Assembly: GCA_036971475.1 (NCBI GenBank)
Contig: JBAIZL010000008.1
Location: forward strand, 27,031,982 to 27,095,981
Reading direction: 5' to 3'
Length of the DNA: 64,000 bases
Source of the DNA: Prosapia bicincta
Taxonomy: Eukaryota; Arthropoda; Insecta; Hemiptera; Cercopidae
A program made the position numbers and the translations under genes. This document shows positions 14,201-29,300 of the stretch, piece by piece. Position 1 is the stretch's first letter. Every line of letters starts with the position of its first letter. The notes beneath the pieces are model-generated. The model was not told the origin of the DNA, did not search any database, and saw only the letters and a program-made list of their open reading frames with translations.

Positions 14201-17200
14201 AATCAGTTTTAATGTTTTTTATAAGTTGAAGAAAGACAATGTGAGTTCTTGCTTTCACCCTGGAATCTTGGCCATGCTTTATTAAGAGTAGGCTGGGGCA
14301 TTCGGAGGGGGGAGTTAGCAGTTTGGTAGATTATAAGTAAGGAAACTATGTAGTGTTTGTCATGCCTCTCTGGATGGTTACTTGGTATAACTATAACTCC
14401 TTTTGAAATTTAGTTTCATATATGTACAAACAGTTTTTAACACAGTAAATGAGTGATCATTTTAAACATGTAATATTTGTACTTTTGTATTTGTATCTGT
14501 AATGTATCCAGAAATTGTAATGATCAGGGTTAAAATACAAACTCAATCAAACACCTAACAGTATGATTAATTTGATCATTCTTTAAAACTACTACACAGT
14601 TATATTTTTCTGTAATTTATAATTTTGGTATGTACTGAAAACATTAAATTTCTGTATTCAAAAAATGTTAGGTAAAAATTTCATCAGATATCAAATGTCT
14701 TCAGGGACATGGAAAAATAAAACAACTCGGCAATAATACTAAGCAACAGTAATAATTCTGGGGGAAAAAATAAAAACTAACCTAAGAAAATGATTACATC
14801 ACAAATCATAATATCACACAATTTGTTCAAGCAGCAGTTTGATTATTTTTAATTATAACATTCAGTATCTCTAAGAATACAAGTTTTACTTTGTTTTGAT
14901 AAAACAAGTTAAATACTTCATCTCCTTTTCTAATATATTTTATGTTTAAATTAGATTTTAATCATAATTTAACATTATTTTGTTAAAATTTACTGCTGTT
15001 AAAATTTACTTTTAGATTTTTCAGAATTTTGTTAATTAATTCAGGTTTTTAAAGAGGTAAAAAAATACATACCACATCTTGAGGTAAACTTTCCAAGTCA
15101 CGAAAAGGTGTTTCTACATAATTATCATCTGCATCCAAGATAACAACTTCCCCCATATCATTTCTTCTAACTCTCTGCAAAAATTTTGTAAGAGTAAACT
15201 ACAGAATGAAAATATTAAATTTATAAAAAACTTGTTTCCTAGAACATTTTTCTGATCATGCAAATGGTGTAACTTACATAATTACTTGCTTTTAAAACAA
15301 ATTATGATTCTCTTACTTATATGTGAGATTTTAAAAACCCCTTAAAATATATCTCTAAATTTAGCATATTTTAACTCCTTTTGAAATGTCAGGATAAAAC
15401 AATAATTTCTTTGTTTTTACCACAAAGAAGAACAAAATTAGACAGAAAAACTACGGTTATACCTTAATATGTTTTAAAAGACCCAATATACATACTGATG
15501 TCCATTAAAAGAGGGGGAACAAGTTAATGGGAGATTACTATATTATTTCTATTTAGTTCAGCGAAGTATGTTAACCATATGTCTTAAGACTACTGCTTTG
15601 GTTTTTTAAATAACTACATACCAAATTTTTTAAATTGTTAGTAAACATAAAGATGGGATCCATTTGTTGCTTTACACACATCAAGACAATATTCCAATTC
15701 TCATCTGCTATGCAAGTATTCACCAACTAAGCAAGTGCAACTGTTTCAACTTTGATGGTAAATATTGTGATATGGAAACTCTAACTCCCAAAATCTGCTT
15801 TTCTGACAGCTAACTGCTCCGCACATATGATATGTTGCCTTTTCAGAAAGAACATTTTTTTAAAGATATTTTTACCAATTTTGAGTAGAAACTTCAAGAG
15901 CAAAGTCAATCCTTTTTGATTTTATTATTGGGTTTAATTTCATGTATCAATTGTAATTTGTAGGGATGCAAATGAAGTCTTTACATCTCACATCATACAG
16001 ACTACCTTTAGAGACCTCTAACTGCGGACTACATCTGGCCAATGACTTTTTTTGGGCATCAAACACAAAGTATGAATCTGTTCAAAAGTATCTTCAGAAA
16101 TTCTCAATTTACCCGTGGCATATTCACTTTCAAACCACTGCCAGTTTTGCTTAAAAGATTTTACCCAATTATAGATTACTTTTGCTATAGGTGGTTCATT
16201 ACCTTACTGGTGCCTAAAATTACATTGGACCGTTATACCAGAGTCAGTTTGCACCATTTGCTGTGGGAACTACACATTGCTTGAAACACCTAAACTGAGT
16301 ACAAGATAGATAATATCAACTACATCTAAATGGCAGAAGCTGAATTCTCCCCTCTGCGGAAGCAAAACTTGAACCATTGATGAATCAAACGCAAGAAACT
16401 GTAATAGTGTATATTCTTTGGTACATTAAAATTAGGGAATTCTTTTTCACTCTGTATTTACTCAAATAGGATTATACAGTGAAACTTGTATAACTCAAAC
16501 TTCTATAATTCTAATTCTTCTTTAAGACTTCAGCTGCAGTGTCGGGCCAATTGCGCCAACAACCGAGTAGGCTGAACCAAATACCGTTCGAGCCACAAGG
16601 CTTGACATTATTGTTTAATAACATTTTATGTTTCTTCATACTACTCAATCGATGTTGCTACTTTAGGAAAAATGAATGCATAGTATTAAACAACAAGCTT
16701 TACACTACTTACAGATATAATTACGATGGTTTTTGTTTGATAGATAATTGAAGACAACATTATAAACATGATGTTATTTTAGAAGCTTTTTGTTGGGAGT
16801 TACTGGTTGACACACTTATTTGTTAACAATTTTAGTGAAGTTGAGTTGATTATTTCAACCAAAAAAATTGGGTTATTGAAAAAAGTTTATCTTTATATAC
16901 TTTAATAATAAAATTAATAATTTTTAATTACATATTATATAGATTTTACTATTGTTTTTCAAAATTTCACAAAGCTTAAAAAATAAAGTTGCTTGATGTA
17001 ATCATCTTGAATTTCCTGATTAAACTATATTTAAAAAGTACTCAACTAAGTGAATACGTAATGGCTTACTTGCTGATGCGTTTCAAAATATTTGTTCCTT
17101 TTACGAAGCTAACTCTCTACACACAAGTACTTTTTAAATATAGTATAGTACTGAAAAATAAGTCAGAAATATTGACTGAATATTTAGTTGTAAAATAATT

Positions 17201-20200
17201 CTGACAAAAACGGACTTGGTTGAAGTTAAGTACAAACAAGCATTGGTACACTTTGATAAGGTCATCTCTACTAAGAACTTAAATTCCTTAAAAAGTAAAT
17301 TATTAAGTTTCTAAACTTTTATTTCTTCTGAATCTTGAGTAGTATTTATCGGATCTAAATCATTACTTATCAGACAAAGAATATGTTTACAATTCTATTC
17401 TATATACAAAATATTTATAAACTCACAAATCAATCACATGTGACATGTTTACATGTCTTTATCATGAGCGCCAAAACACTTTTCTCGCCAGTCAGGTTAT
17501 TATGTGAGAAACCGCAACATAAAACTTTGGTTTTGTTGTTTATTGTTTACACACAAAACACAAAATATTAAGACAGTGTTGCACAGATAAAGAAATATAA
17601 TTACCTCAGAAACAATGCCGGGCCAACTTATTTAGGTATTATTTAAGCTATAAATAAGAAAGAGAAGAAAGATTCTGCCTCGAGTGCTATATCACCTAGA
17701 CAACTACTGGATCCCTAGAGGCCGCTAAAAGGCTACTTCTGGTGACCAGGAACTGCCTATAGCCAGTAGATATACGCTGTAAACTGAAACCAAATATTTT
17801 CTCACTTCTGTACAAAATACTTGTATTTATTGACTGGTTCAAGACACCTCTTCAATGATTTTGTAGCTTCTTCATCGAAGCCATCAACCAGACTCTTAGT
17901 AAGAAAGTAAACCAGAAAGGGCCAGCTGAACATTGAAATGTGCACATTATTATATAGTCCAAGCCTTTCTTGGACCCGAAAGAGGAAGGGTTGTTCATTC
18001 CAGACCCGATTGGAACGAACAAGCAATAGCTGTATCTGGGTCCTGTTTCCCCAATCATTGGACAAATTTTCCCAAGAATTTGAAGGTAACCTCTTTCCCA
18101 ACTAAAAGAATTCTTGCATCCTCCACCCACAAATCCATCGTAATGGGCCCAAAGAGAGTTCTCTCTTTGGCAAGGCCAAATATCTACACTTTGATGGTTT
18201 TAAGTAGACACTTTGTCTAGTTGCAAAACTCAAGCCCCTCTCTCAGAAGCCAAGACATAGTCTTCTGCGTAAGGCAGAAGATCTCACACCGAAGTAAGAT
18301 CATCAGCAAATGCCATCAGTACCAGAAGTCTCAATCCTCCTTTCCTAAGGCAATACAAACCATCAATTGAGACTTTCTTCAGCATTTTAAACAATAAATA
18401 ATTAAACACCAGAACAAAGGCAACGGGTGACAAAGGGTATCTCTAAAAACCCCTTCTCATAGAAGAAACATCAGTCTCCTACTCTCTTGACTGAATCAAG
18501 AAACGTAGATAGCTGTAGTAGGAAAATATTAAAGTACGAATATCCAGCAGTTCATCATAATCATAAAAGTCCATTTGCAGAAGGTTATTCGAAACAGAGC
18601 CAAAAGCATTGCCCAGATCTAGCAAAGCAATAACAATTTGTCTCTCATTTTTTCTAGCATCTTCCAATGCTAATGACAACCACAGCTGTATGCTTGACAT
18701 AACCAGAAACTTACTAAGTAAAGCCCTTTTGATGACTCCACTGAAGAAAGCTGCTGTTCCTTTCCAAGTGACCACTAATCCCCTTCGAAATGATGGAGGA
18801 CAGTAATTTACCATGGGTATTAGTGAGGGCAATTATCCTAATTTTACTTGGGAGATAACATCCCTCCTCCATCAGAATCAACTTCACTACAGTACCTACA
18901 AAACTACTGGGAAACTTCCCAGACTTCCACATTAGGTCAAAGAAATGCATCAAGGAACCTTATAATGCTAGGCACTTCTTGTAGGACACAGAAGGTATAT
19001 CATTTGGCCATGAAACTAACTTGTTTATAGTTCTGAAATGTACTTTTATAACTAGCCCCTTGTTCTAGAAAGCAGAGAATCTAGTATTAGCAGTAGTGAG
19101 AAATTGTAACTTATTTATAAATAAATTTAAATTTTACACGGGTGTATAAATCAAACGATTCCTTCAGGATGACATAAAAGCTGTCCTCCTAACCACTGAA
19201 AATTCAATCTTAAAAATGATTTTCAAGCTAAAACGTTGATTAAAAAAATATTATAATAGTAAGTTAACTTACATTTAGCAGAGTTTTAGAGACTCCAATA
19301 AGATAAGGCATAGGGGCCAGAAGATAATCAACAAGCTGTTGAGGTAAGACTGGAATAAAAATATGTTGCCAGCTCATGGGGTAGATGACTGCATTAGCTG
19401 ACTGAACACATGCACTCAGTCGATTTAACTTTTTTGAAGTGAATATTATCCTCCGTTCATAGAGCATTGAAGCAAATATAATCACCATGTTATTCAGGTC
19501 CACTGCATTGTAATATTCTGTGAGATTTCTCTGTAAAATAAATTGAATGCTGTCAATGTATTAAAACATTCTTTTAGAATTCTGTAAAAATATTTTTAAA
19601 AATACAACCACTGCGTTATTATATTCTGTGACTTTTATAAGAAATGGAGCACATAAAACCAAAGCATTATAATAATGTGAAGATTCTCTGCAATGAACAA
19701 ACAAAATATTACTTATAAGAAAGCAAATATCACTAAATTGTACCGTTCTGTCACTTCATAATAAAGATAAAATAACAAAAATATTTTAATAATAAACCAT
19801 GCCCTGCTTTTCTTACTTAAAAATAGTATAAGAAAAATTACAATTTTTTTAAAAGCTTCTACAATTAAATCACGTTTAATGAGTCATACATTTTCAAACG
19901 TAAAATTGCTATAGAAGCCTGTATAAACTAACTATGTTGTACAAAATATTAAAAAATTTTGGTTAAAAATTTGATCTAAGCACTCATTAAAAATTTTAGG
20001 GAATAAGAATTTTTACATCTGTGTGTGGGTGTTAGTTTTAGTAAAGCTTAAGTACTGGAGAATAAATTAGTATTTCACTACGAAGAAAAGTACACTATTT
20101 ATTGGACAATATCGGACTGATACGATTTTATTGGATAAACAATATTTGCATCTTTTTGGAGGTTTATGTAAAACCTACTGTCTTGAGCGATTTGCAGAAG

Positions 20201-23200
20201 TAATTTGCATCTAAGATATTTAATGAGGAGCTTTGAGACACACCACTACCTGTTAAGAATATGGTATCTGTGTTATTTAGTTGCATGTGACACTGTCAAA
20301 TACAGATTAAAAAACTGCAGAGTTTGTTAAACTCAATGAAATTTATACTAAAGAAAATCTAGGATTTTAGCTTTAATTTTCATGTATAATACATTTGTTT
20401 AGAACATTTAATTAATCTGAAAATATCTTGAAATCTTTCACTTGATGATAAAAAAAACTCTGGTTTTCAAAATGTTTTCTGGAGGACAATTCTGAGGTTA
20501 CAAAAGTTAAATTGACAACAAGTGTTTTCTTGTACCTTACCGAACAAGTTGTCTGTAGACTATTTTTAGCTGTGTCAATTTTTCTGTTATAAAGTATTTT
20601 TCTGTACAGTTTACAGACAGTCAGTCAACATAAAATTGTGCTCGGATAAAAGGGTTTATTAATGAAATCTCGTTTTGTTTAATCCAAACATTTGTATGTA
20701 TATTGAAATTACAAGAGATATAATCAATTCCAGTAAATATTTTGATAAATATATAGGATATTTTTCATATTGAAAGGTTTGCTCAAAATTGTATTGTTTG
20801 GCCATCCCCCCCATTATAGAATAAGAAATGTTCTATTCATGTGTTGGTAAATTACAAAAATAAGTCATGAATATTAACTTTTTCTGTGTTAACTACTGAA
20901 ACTAATATTTTACAATTTTTGTAATTAATTTATAATAAATTAAAATTAAAATTAAAGTGATAAGATTTAATTTGTGGATTGTATTTGTGAGTTAGCCCAT
21001 GGAAGAAATTATAGCAATTTTTACTAAAATTTAGGACTGAAATAAAACCAAAAATACGTTTCTGTGCATATTTTTTTATACCATTTCATTTATTATAACC
21101 AGTTTACAGTAGAACCTCATTATAATTGGCTAATTGGGATTGAAGGTTGTCCCTTTAATAAAAATTTATTCTAAAGCTAATAGTTTTCATAATGTGGTTA
21201 AAATACAAATAAAATGGATGAAAACTGTAAAAGTAATTGAAAAATTAACATTTACTCAAAACGAGTAACATTTTATTTACAGAGATATAAAATCACATAA
21301 TCACTAATCACACAAATCGCTACTGCAAGGCAAAATACAATGCTAACAATTATTTTTTCTCTTATTTGGAAATCTTCAAAATTATATTGAAAGTTTCTTG
21401 AGGTTGTTTGGAGCAAACCTCATTGTGTAAGTCGGCATGTTAGGGAGGAATTTGTTTACGATACAATTGTTAACATTTAATAAGTTAGCGTTATAAGCAT
21501 TACTGCTATGTCAACACTCTTTACAAATATCACTCCAGCCAGTTCTAACAGGTGTGACATTTTAGGCAAGTGGATTTTTGGGTACAGCAGCATGGAATGT
21601 GGGTACTGCAAAGACTTTTTTTATCAAAACATTTATAAACACTCAAAAAATTAGTATTATAATATTTCTACACTACAAGTACACTACTAATAGTGTTATT
21701 CCATCATTTCTAGGGACAATAACTATTGACAGAAGGTAAAGCAACCGTCACAGCAACTATTTAAGCGCTACTCCGCCACACAATATGCAACACATGTTAA
21801 TAGGATTCTGAGTTTAGGCATGATTTATCTTCAAACCAAAATCTATTATAAGCAATATCCAGTTTAATAAGAGATGTATTTTTAAAATATGTGTTATTTG
21901 TTCCTATTGCTTCAAAATTAAATTGTTGTACTTCTGTCTGAATTTTTTAAAAAAAATATTTTGTACATTAGCTCCAAGAAAATAATCAGTCATGAATGTA
22001 CAAAATTAAAAAATAAACAATAAAAAAGGATTTCAGAAGAAACATAAGACTGCTGGAATGTTTCATGCTAAAGAGTTATCGGAACTCCAATGTGGTTATG
22101 TTTAAGCTGTTATTTCAGAAGAAACATAAGACTGCTGGAATGCTTCATGCTAAAGAGTTATCGGAACTCCAATGTGGTTGTTAAAGCTATTATTTCAAGG
22201 TTTGTATAAAACTAAAAAACACATTTTTTAACACACAAAAATTTTCTAGAAAATAATTTGACATATCAAGTTAATTTTTTTTTTTTTTTAGTTCTGAAAA
22301 TAATATTTTGTAATCAAATAGTTATAAGAAACATAGATACCTATTCCATTGATTAAATTATTGTTCCTTTTCAAGCAAGAAACGCCATAAAAATAAATTG
22401 TTAAACATATTCTAATATCATTAACATTTTACTAAGCTAAAACTAAATATGTCTTTCTTTTCTATGAAATTATCGCTAGAAGTATATACTTTCTATCCAC
22501 TTACATTTTCAGGAATGCTAGGTAACTGAAACTGGCTCGGAGTTTCAATGGTAAATCTCTAGAAATAAAATACAATAGTTTAATGATAGCACACAATAAC
22601 TTTTATTTATTCTATAATGAACAGTAAAAATAGTTTGTAAAGAGCAATAAAATTAGGAAAAGGAATTAACCATGGCTAATCACTGATACAGACAAATATT
22701 GCCAGCTACAAATAATATTATTACAGGAAAAATAATTTTAAAAATTTATGCAAATAGTAAATAATGTAGACATAAAGTAAATTTAGCAAAAGAATATGCA
22801 CGATGAAAAAAAAACAGGATTAAGAAAAAAGAATATTTATTTAAAACATTAATTCATGCCTGCCTATACTTCTGTATTGTATTGAAGCCAGGACATCATT
22901 GTTCGACAAAGTGGAAATCATTGAAAACAAAATGTATACTACACATATCAAATACTTCTCCCACACAAAATCATGAAAGCATTCACAGCGTGATTGGATA
23001 AGTGTTTAGACACTGTCATAAATAGCCACGGGCTGTTTCTAAACTTTTTTTTTACCAAACTAGGTCTATTGTCTAGAGAAAATTAACATTGTTAAAAAAA
23101 GAGTTCATCTATATTACCAACAATATTTGTAGACACTTTGTTAGTTTTCTAATAAACTTGAGTGATCCCCGTTCATACCCATTTCTCATTTACACATTTA

Positions 23201-23281
23201 AGGAACCATAATACCAAATCAAAACATAAGTTACTCTTGTTTTTTATTAGGTTCCTAATTAGCTCTTGTAGATTAACCTAA

Positions 23282-23368
<87 letters not shown>

Positions 23369-26300
23369 CTTGATATTTTACGTTATCCATTGTTTTTCCG
23401 TTGCACTGACTTTTGAAGTTAATATATTACTATTGTAAGTAATTTTATCCACCATTAAGTGCAATGATTTTACCTTGTGTGATAAGGCGCCTTTCGGTCA
23501 CTTGACCATTGTTGAATCACTGATTACTTTTTCTTAAGTATTCTGGTGTGGATGTTCGGTCCGTCGTGTTGGTAATTGTTGACGTCATACACGTTTCCTC
23601 TTGAGTCTTGTGTATAATGTTTTTGAATAGTATATCTTCTGTATATGTTGTTTGTAGATTCATTAAATTGTTGTGTTATAAATGTGGTATTTTTCTAGTG
23701 AGTTTAGTTCTATTAGGTTATTATTTATTTCAAGTATGGTTAGGTTATTTTCGTAATTTGTTATTTCATGTTTATGTGATATTAGGTGTGCTGCAACATT
23801 TGATACTTTTGAAGAACATTATAGAGCATTCAAAAACAAAAATTCAAAAGTATCAAATATTGCAGCACACCTAATATCACATAAACATGAAATAACAAAT
23901 TGCGAAAATAACCTAACCATACTTGAAATAAATAATAACCCAATAGAACTAAACTCACTAGAAAAATACCACATTTTATAAAAACATACACAACAATTTA
24001 ATGAATCTACAAACAAAATATACAGAAGACATACTATTCAAAAACATTATACACAAGACTCAAGAAGAAACTTGTATGACGTTAACAATTACCAACACGA
24101 CGGACCGAACATCCATACCAGAAAACTTAAGAAAAAGTAATCAGTGATTCGACAATGGTCAAGTGACCGAAAGGCGCCCCATCACACAAGGTAAAATCAT
24201 TGCACTTAATGGTGGATAAAATTACTTACAATAGTAATACAGTCGGCGCCGCTTATTGTGATCACGGTTAATGTTATCATTCGGTTATTGTTATCGTTTC
24301 ATTGAAAAACAAACACGGACGTATATTAATACATTGTAATTAGGCCGCTTATTGTAATCATCTGTTCGCTTATTATTATCATTTAATTTGCCATTCAAAG
24401 TCATATGCGTCAACGTATACTAGCATAGACCAAGTAAAAATGTCTACAAAGTAGTGTAAACAGCACGTGCAACACACAATGACACCCAATTCATAGAATG
24501 TTTATTTTTAGAATGACAGAAATACTTTATAACTGTTTCAGCACTTAGCACAGTTCTCAGAATGTCTCCCTTACTTTTTGTTTACGCAAACACCCTAGCC
24601 TCGCTTGAGTCGTCTTTAGTTGTTTGTTAACATTAGTTGATTTTACTACTGAGCCATTTACAGTACAGTTCTACTGTATTTTTTAACAGTGAATTTTTAT
24701 GAACGTTTATTACAGTATTTCAGTGTGATTTTACATAACTTAATTTTTAAAGATCTTTTTCGTTTGTTTAGAAGAGTTTAGTGTGTAACCTCTCTTATGT
24801 AAAATATTGAACAACAAAGAAAAAATCTTGTCATTATCAAAGTGTAATGCAAATGTTGACAACAAAAGACATGGTTCTGGGAAGGATCTGCAAGTGGAAT
24901 CAGCTTTGAAATTGTGGTTTAAAAATGTTCGCGAAAAAGATGGTCGAGTTGACGGCCCACTAATGCGTCTAAAAGCTGAGGATCTTGCCAAAAAAATAGG
25001 AAAACAGGATTTTAAAGCCACAGAAGGATGGTTCAATCGATGGAAGAAAAGGGAAAATATTGTTTACAAGAAAACGTGTGGTGAAAAAAGAAATGCTGAT
25101 TTTGTTGGAGCTGAGGACTGGTTACAATACGAAGATTACAAAGATTTTGGCCGAGTATTCTCCTAGCTGCATATACAATGCAGATGAAACACGACTTTAT
25201 TATCGTGCTTTACCCGAACATACTTACTTATTTAAAAATGAAATTGCTAACGGCTGTAAAATATGTAAACAAAGAATAACTGTTTTGTGTTGTGTTAACA
25301 TGGTTGGTCATAAAGAAAAACTCTTAATTATCAATAAATCTAAAAATCCACGTTGTTTTCAAGGTATCAAAAAGCTACCGGTTGAATAACATTCAAACTC
25401 CAATGCTTGGATGACATCAAAAATTTTTAATGAATGGCTGACTAAATGGGATACCACCCTCAAACGCAACATTGTCCTTCTACTAGACAACTGCACTGCA
25501 CATAATGACATAAGCACTACGCTAAAACACATCAAATTGATTTACCTTCCGGCCAATACTACATCAATTATTCAGCCATGTGACCAAGGCATAATTAAAG
25601 ATCTCAAAAGTTTTTATCGAGGAGCGATGCGTGCTAGAATTATAGAAAATATGGATGAATTTAACCCTTACCTCAAATGAATTGGCTAATAAAACTTCTT
25701 TACTCGATGCTATTCTGATAGCAAAATCTTGGAATGAAGTTTCTGAAAAAACTGTGAAAAATTGCTTTAGAAAAGGTGGTTTTTTTGTTGAAGAAAATCA
25801 AGAGCAAGCTACATCTGAGGAAGACTCTGAAGAGAACTTGAAGCCTTTCGATTTGCCCTTAAAAGAATATACTGAGTGGATGGAAGTTGACGATATTATT
25901 GAAACAGCAGCAGAAATGACTGAAGACGATATTTGTGAGGTAGTTGCTTCAACATCAAAAGTTACTGAAGAAGAAGAAGACACCGATGATGACGAAAATG
26001 ATAAATGTGTACCGCAAAGATCTAAGCAGGAAGTTCACCAAGCTCTTGAGATTCTAAGGCAGTTTTTTCAACAAAAAGCAGAAAATTTCTACAAACATTA
26101 TGGATATGAACAATTTATAAACAATATTTTACGAGAAGACTACAGACAGTCACATATAGAGGAATTCTTCGAGAAAAAGTAAATGTAAATTTGAAGTGTA
26201 AATAAGATTAAAGTGTTTTATAATGAAGTTTTATGTGTTAAAATGTTTTGATCAAGTGTTTTACATAGTTCTATATATATATTTTTTCAATTATGCTAGA

Positions 26301-29300
26301 TTCAGTGTTTTAAAAAAAATCTACAGTGGAATAAAATAAACTGACATGAAATATGCCCACTAATTTTAACAAGTAGAAAACTAAATTACAGAAATTCTAC
26401 TACTGTACATAAAACTGTCCAGAATAGCATCAAAATTTGGTAAGTACAGTTTAATTATAGTGTTACAGAATTAGAATTACTTAATGTAATGATAGGCTTA
26501 CATATCGTTCAGAACAAACAGTTGTGGCAATAATACAGTGAGTTCAATGCAGTACGGCTGTAGACTACATCGTGATTAAGTGTTCGGTTATTGTTATCAA
26601 ATATGCTTCTGACAAATATGATCACAATAAGCGGCGACATATTATAATGTAATTAAAAAGATTCAATAATTCAAGCATGTTTAGCTAAGAAGAATGCTAT
26701 TATGAAACAATTTGAGATGAAAATAGATAGTTGTGGAAGAGTTTCTGAAATAAATTAATTTCAAATTGTGCACCTTTTTAATAACTGAAATAAAAGGTAG
26801 AACTTATTAAAATATCAACATTAAAAACTATTTTATCATAAAAAATAATTAGGTTAGTATTTTATCATATATAGAATTCACTTTATATATATTTATTCAT
26901 ATAATTTCATTTATAGTTATTCAATTCATGGAATTATGTGAAACACAAGACAATTTGTCTAGTGGTGTAATATACTGGCAGAGGGAATTTTTTTGTTCAA
27001 TTCAGATCTATGTTAAATAGATCCATCATTATACAATATAGTCTACTTCATCAAAAACAGCTCTTTATTCTCTGTTACAGTGTGATGTAACCATATTTTG
27101 TCCACACTTACAAATAGTGAAAACCTTATTCCACTTGGACATGCCCAAACACTATCAAAATTGACATATCACATTTGATGTTGTCCGAGAGTAAATGAAT
27201 AAATGTTGGGATATTAATAAAAACTTATCCTGCACAGAGCTTCTAGATTCTCAAATTTTTATACATGTTAATTACCCATTTAATTAGAAGCAATTTCAGT
27301 ACAACTCTTGTTTTATTGACAAATGAAAAGTTTCTTAGTAATGCCAATAATGGTAAATTGATAAGAAACTTCAAGCAACTATATTTACTCTTCTTCTTTT
27401 TTTAACATTCTTGTTTATGATATAATGAATACAAAATTTTTTATTCAATAAAAAAAATTGTCATCTGTATTTTATAAATATATAATAAACTTCTACTAAC
27501 ATCAATTTCAATTATTAACTTCAACTTACATCATCTTCATTGAGTACGTAGCTCAAACTGCCACCTGGATCTGGTACCTTACTCTGATAAACTATTTCTA
27601 AAAACTTCCAAAGGTCTGTGGCTGGGTTTCCGTGGGTTAGTTCAGAAATTTGATTCAAAAATCTTAATACAAAACACACATTTATTTTTAGTAACATATA
27701 ATAGTAACTCATATTTAAAAAAACAATGAAGTACAAAATTATTTTAAAGCAATTATTGTAAATGTTTGCAACAATTCCTACACATTTTTTTTAGTAAAAT
27801 TAGTATTAAGACTTATTGTTATTTTTCAGAAAACAGACTATATATTGTTTTACATTTATTAAATATATAATTTTGGGTTTAATTTTTTTAGTACTATTTT
27901 ATTTACTATCAAAAGCATATTTATAGAACAGCTAGGATATAAAAGGATATCTTCAGGTTATTCCTCAAATAACTTCCTCTGCTTCATATTTTAATTAACT
28001 CTTCTGACTCATTAAAACATATTCTTTTAATTATATTCAGCAAAGAAACAAACAGGTAAAAATTCACTGGTGCTAGATTGGGAGATTAAGGTTTGTTTCT
28101 AAGCATCTCAAGGGTTATTAAATTGTAAAATCTTATCATACATTTTTACACATAACTGAAAAAGCTACTTAGTCAGCAACAACCTTTATTTATTATTTTC
28201 TTCAACAGTAATGGAATTGATTACAGGAGGGCTTTCCCTTTTACTGATGTTAACCTCTAAATCATAAAATTTCTCTCCTACAAACACTTGTAGATATTCC
28301 AGGAACATTTTCATGCTGGCTTATATGTGAGTTTCACGCACAATTAATTGTTACTTACTTCCTCTGTCTTGTCAGTTCTAAAACTATAAACTTACAGAAA
28401 AATTTAGTCATATCTTTCATATAGAACTGTTATTAAATTTTAAGCTTCAGGAGAGATGTTTAATAATTTGTTAAGTAACAGCATTATTGCGTTAATGTGG
28501 CAATGTTGTGAAACAGAGTGAAGATCTTAGTTAGTATATTTTTTCATATGATATAACAAAGTATATACCCTTTTCATAAAAGACAAAACCTTTCGATAGT
28601 AGCCCGGTTAAATATTTTTTTAAAATTTGGTTACAGATAGAACTAATAAAATAAAATAATTTACAAAATCAAATGCTATGAATACAATTCAACAGATTGA
28701 TGAAATTGAAAGGAACACAATGTAACCTAGAAGTAAGAGACTAAAAGAGAAAAAGGAACAAAATATATATTTTAAAAAAAAAATTAAATTAAAAAATTTA
28801 ATACCATTTTAAATATAAATTAAAACTTTTTTTTAATTAAATATTAAAATTTGAAATAATTAAACAATAATTTGTACCAAATACATAAAACCATTTATAA
28901 ATAAAAAAGGTACATTTTTTTTAACAAAATTATATTTTTTTACTTATCCTGATATATCCTGACAATGTAAAAAAAAAATTACCCTCAAATTTGTCTTAGC
29001 AAGAGGGTACATAGGATTTTTGGACCTGTTCTGATACAAACTCTAATGGGAATTATATTTCAAATTTTATCTTACATTAATTACAATTAATAAGATTTAA
29101 ATTAAATGGTATTGCGTAGTGATTTAATACACTTACTTTGTAAAAGACTCATGCCAAGGCAGAAAACTCAAGACTACTAAAGCAGTCTCAGATTTTGGAT
29201 CATGTCTGCAGAATCCAAATGTCCATTTTGAATCGTAACTTGTAAGCACAAAAGAGAAATGCTGAACAACGGAACTGTAATTTAAAAGACAAAATAAATA

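Noticed and set aside
23608..23874. 88-codon open frame resembling a membrane protein
   Set aside because: It is the antisense reading of the PLE left arm; its hydrophobicity comes from T-rich complement sequence.
25798..25983. Serine-rich minus-strand open frame
   Set aside because: It is the antisense shadow of the acidic C-terminus of the Tigger transposase.
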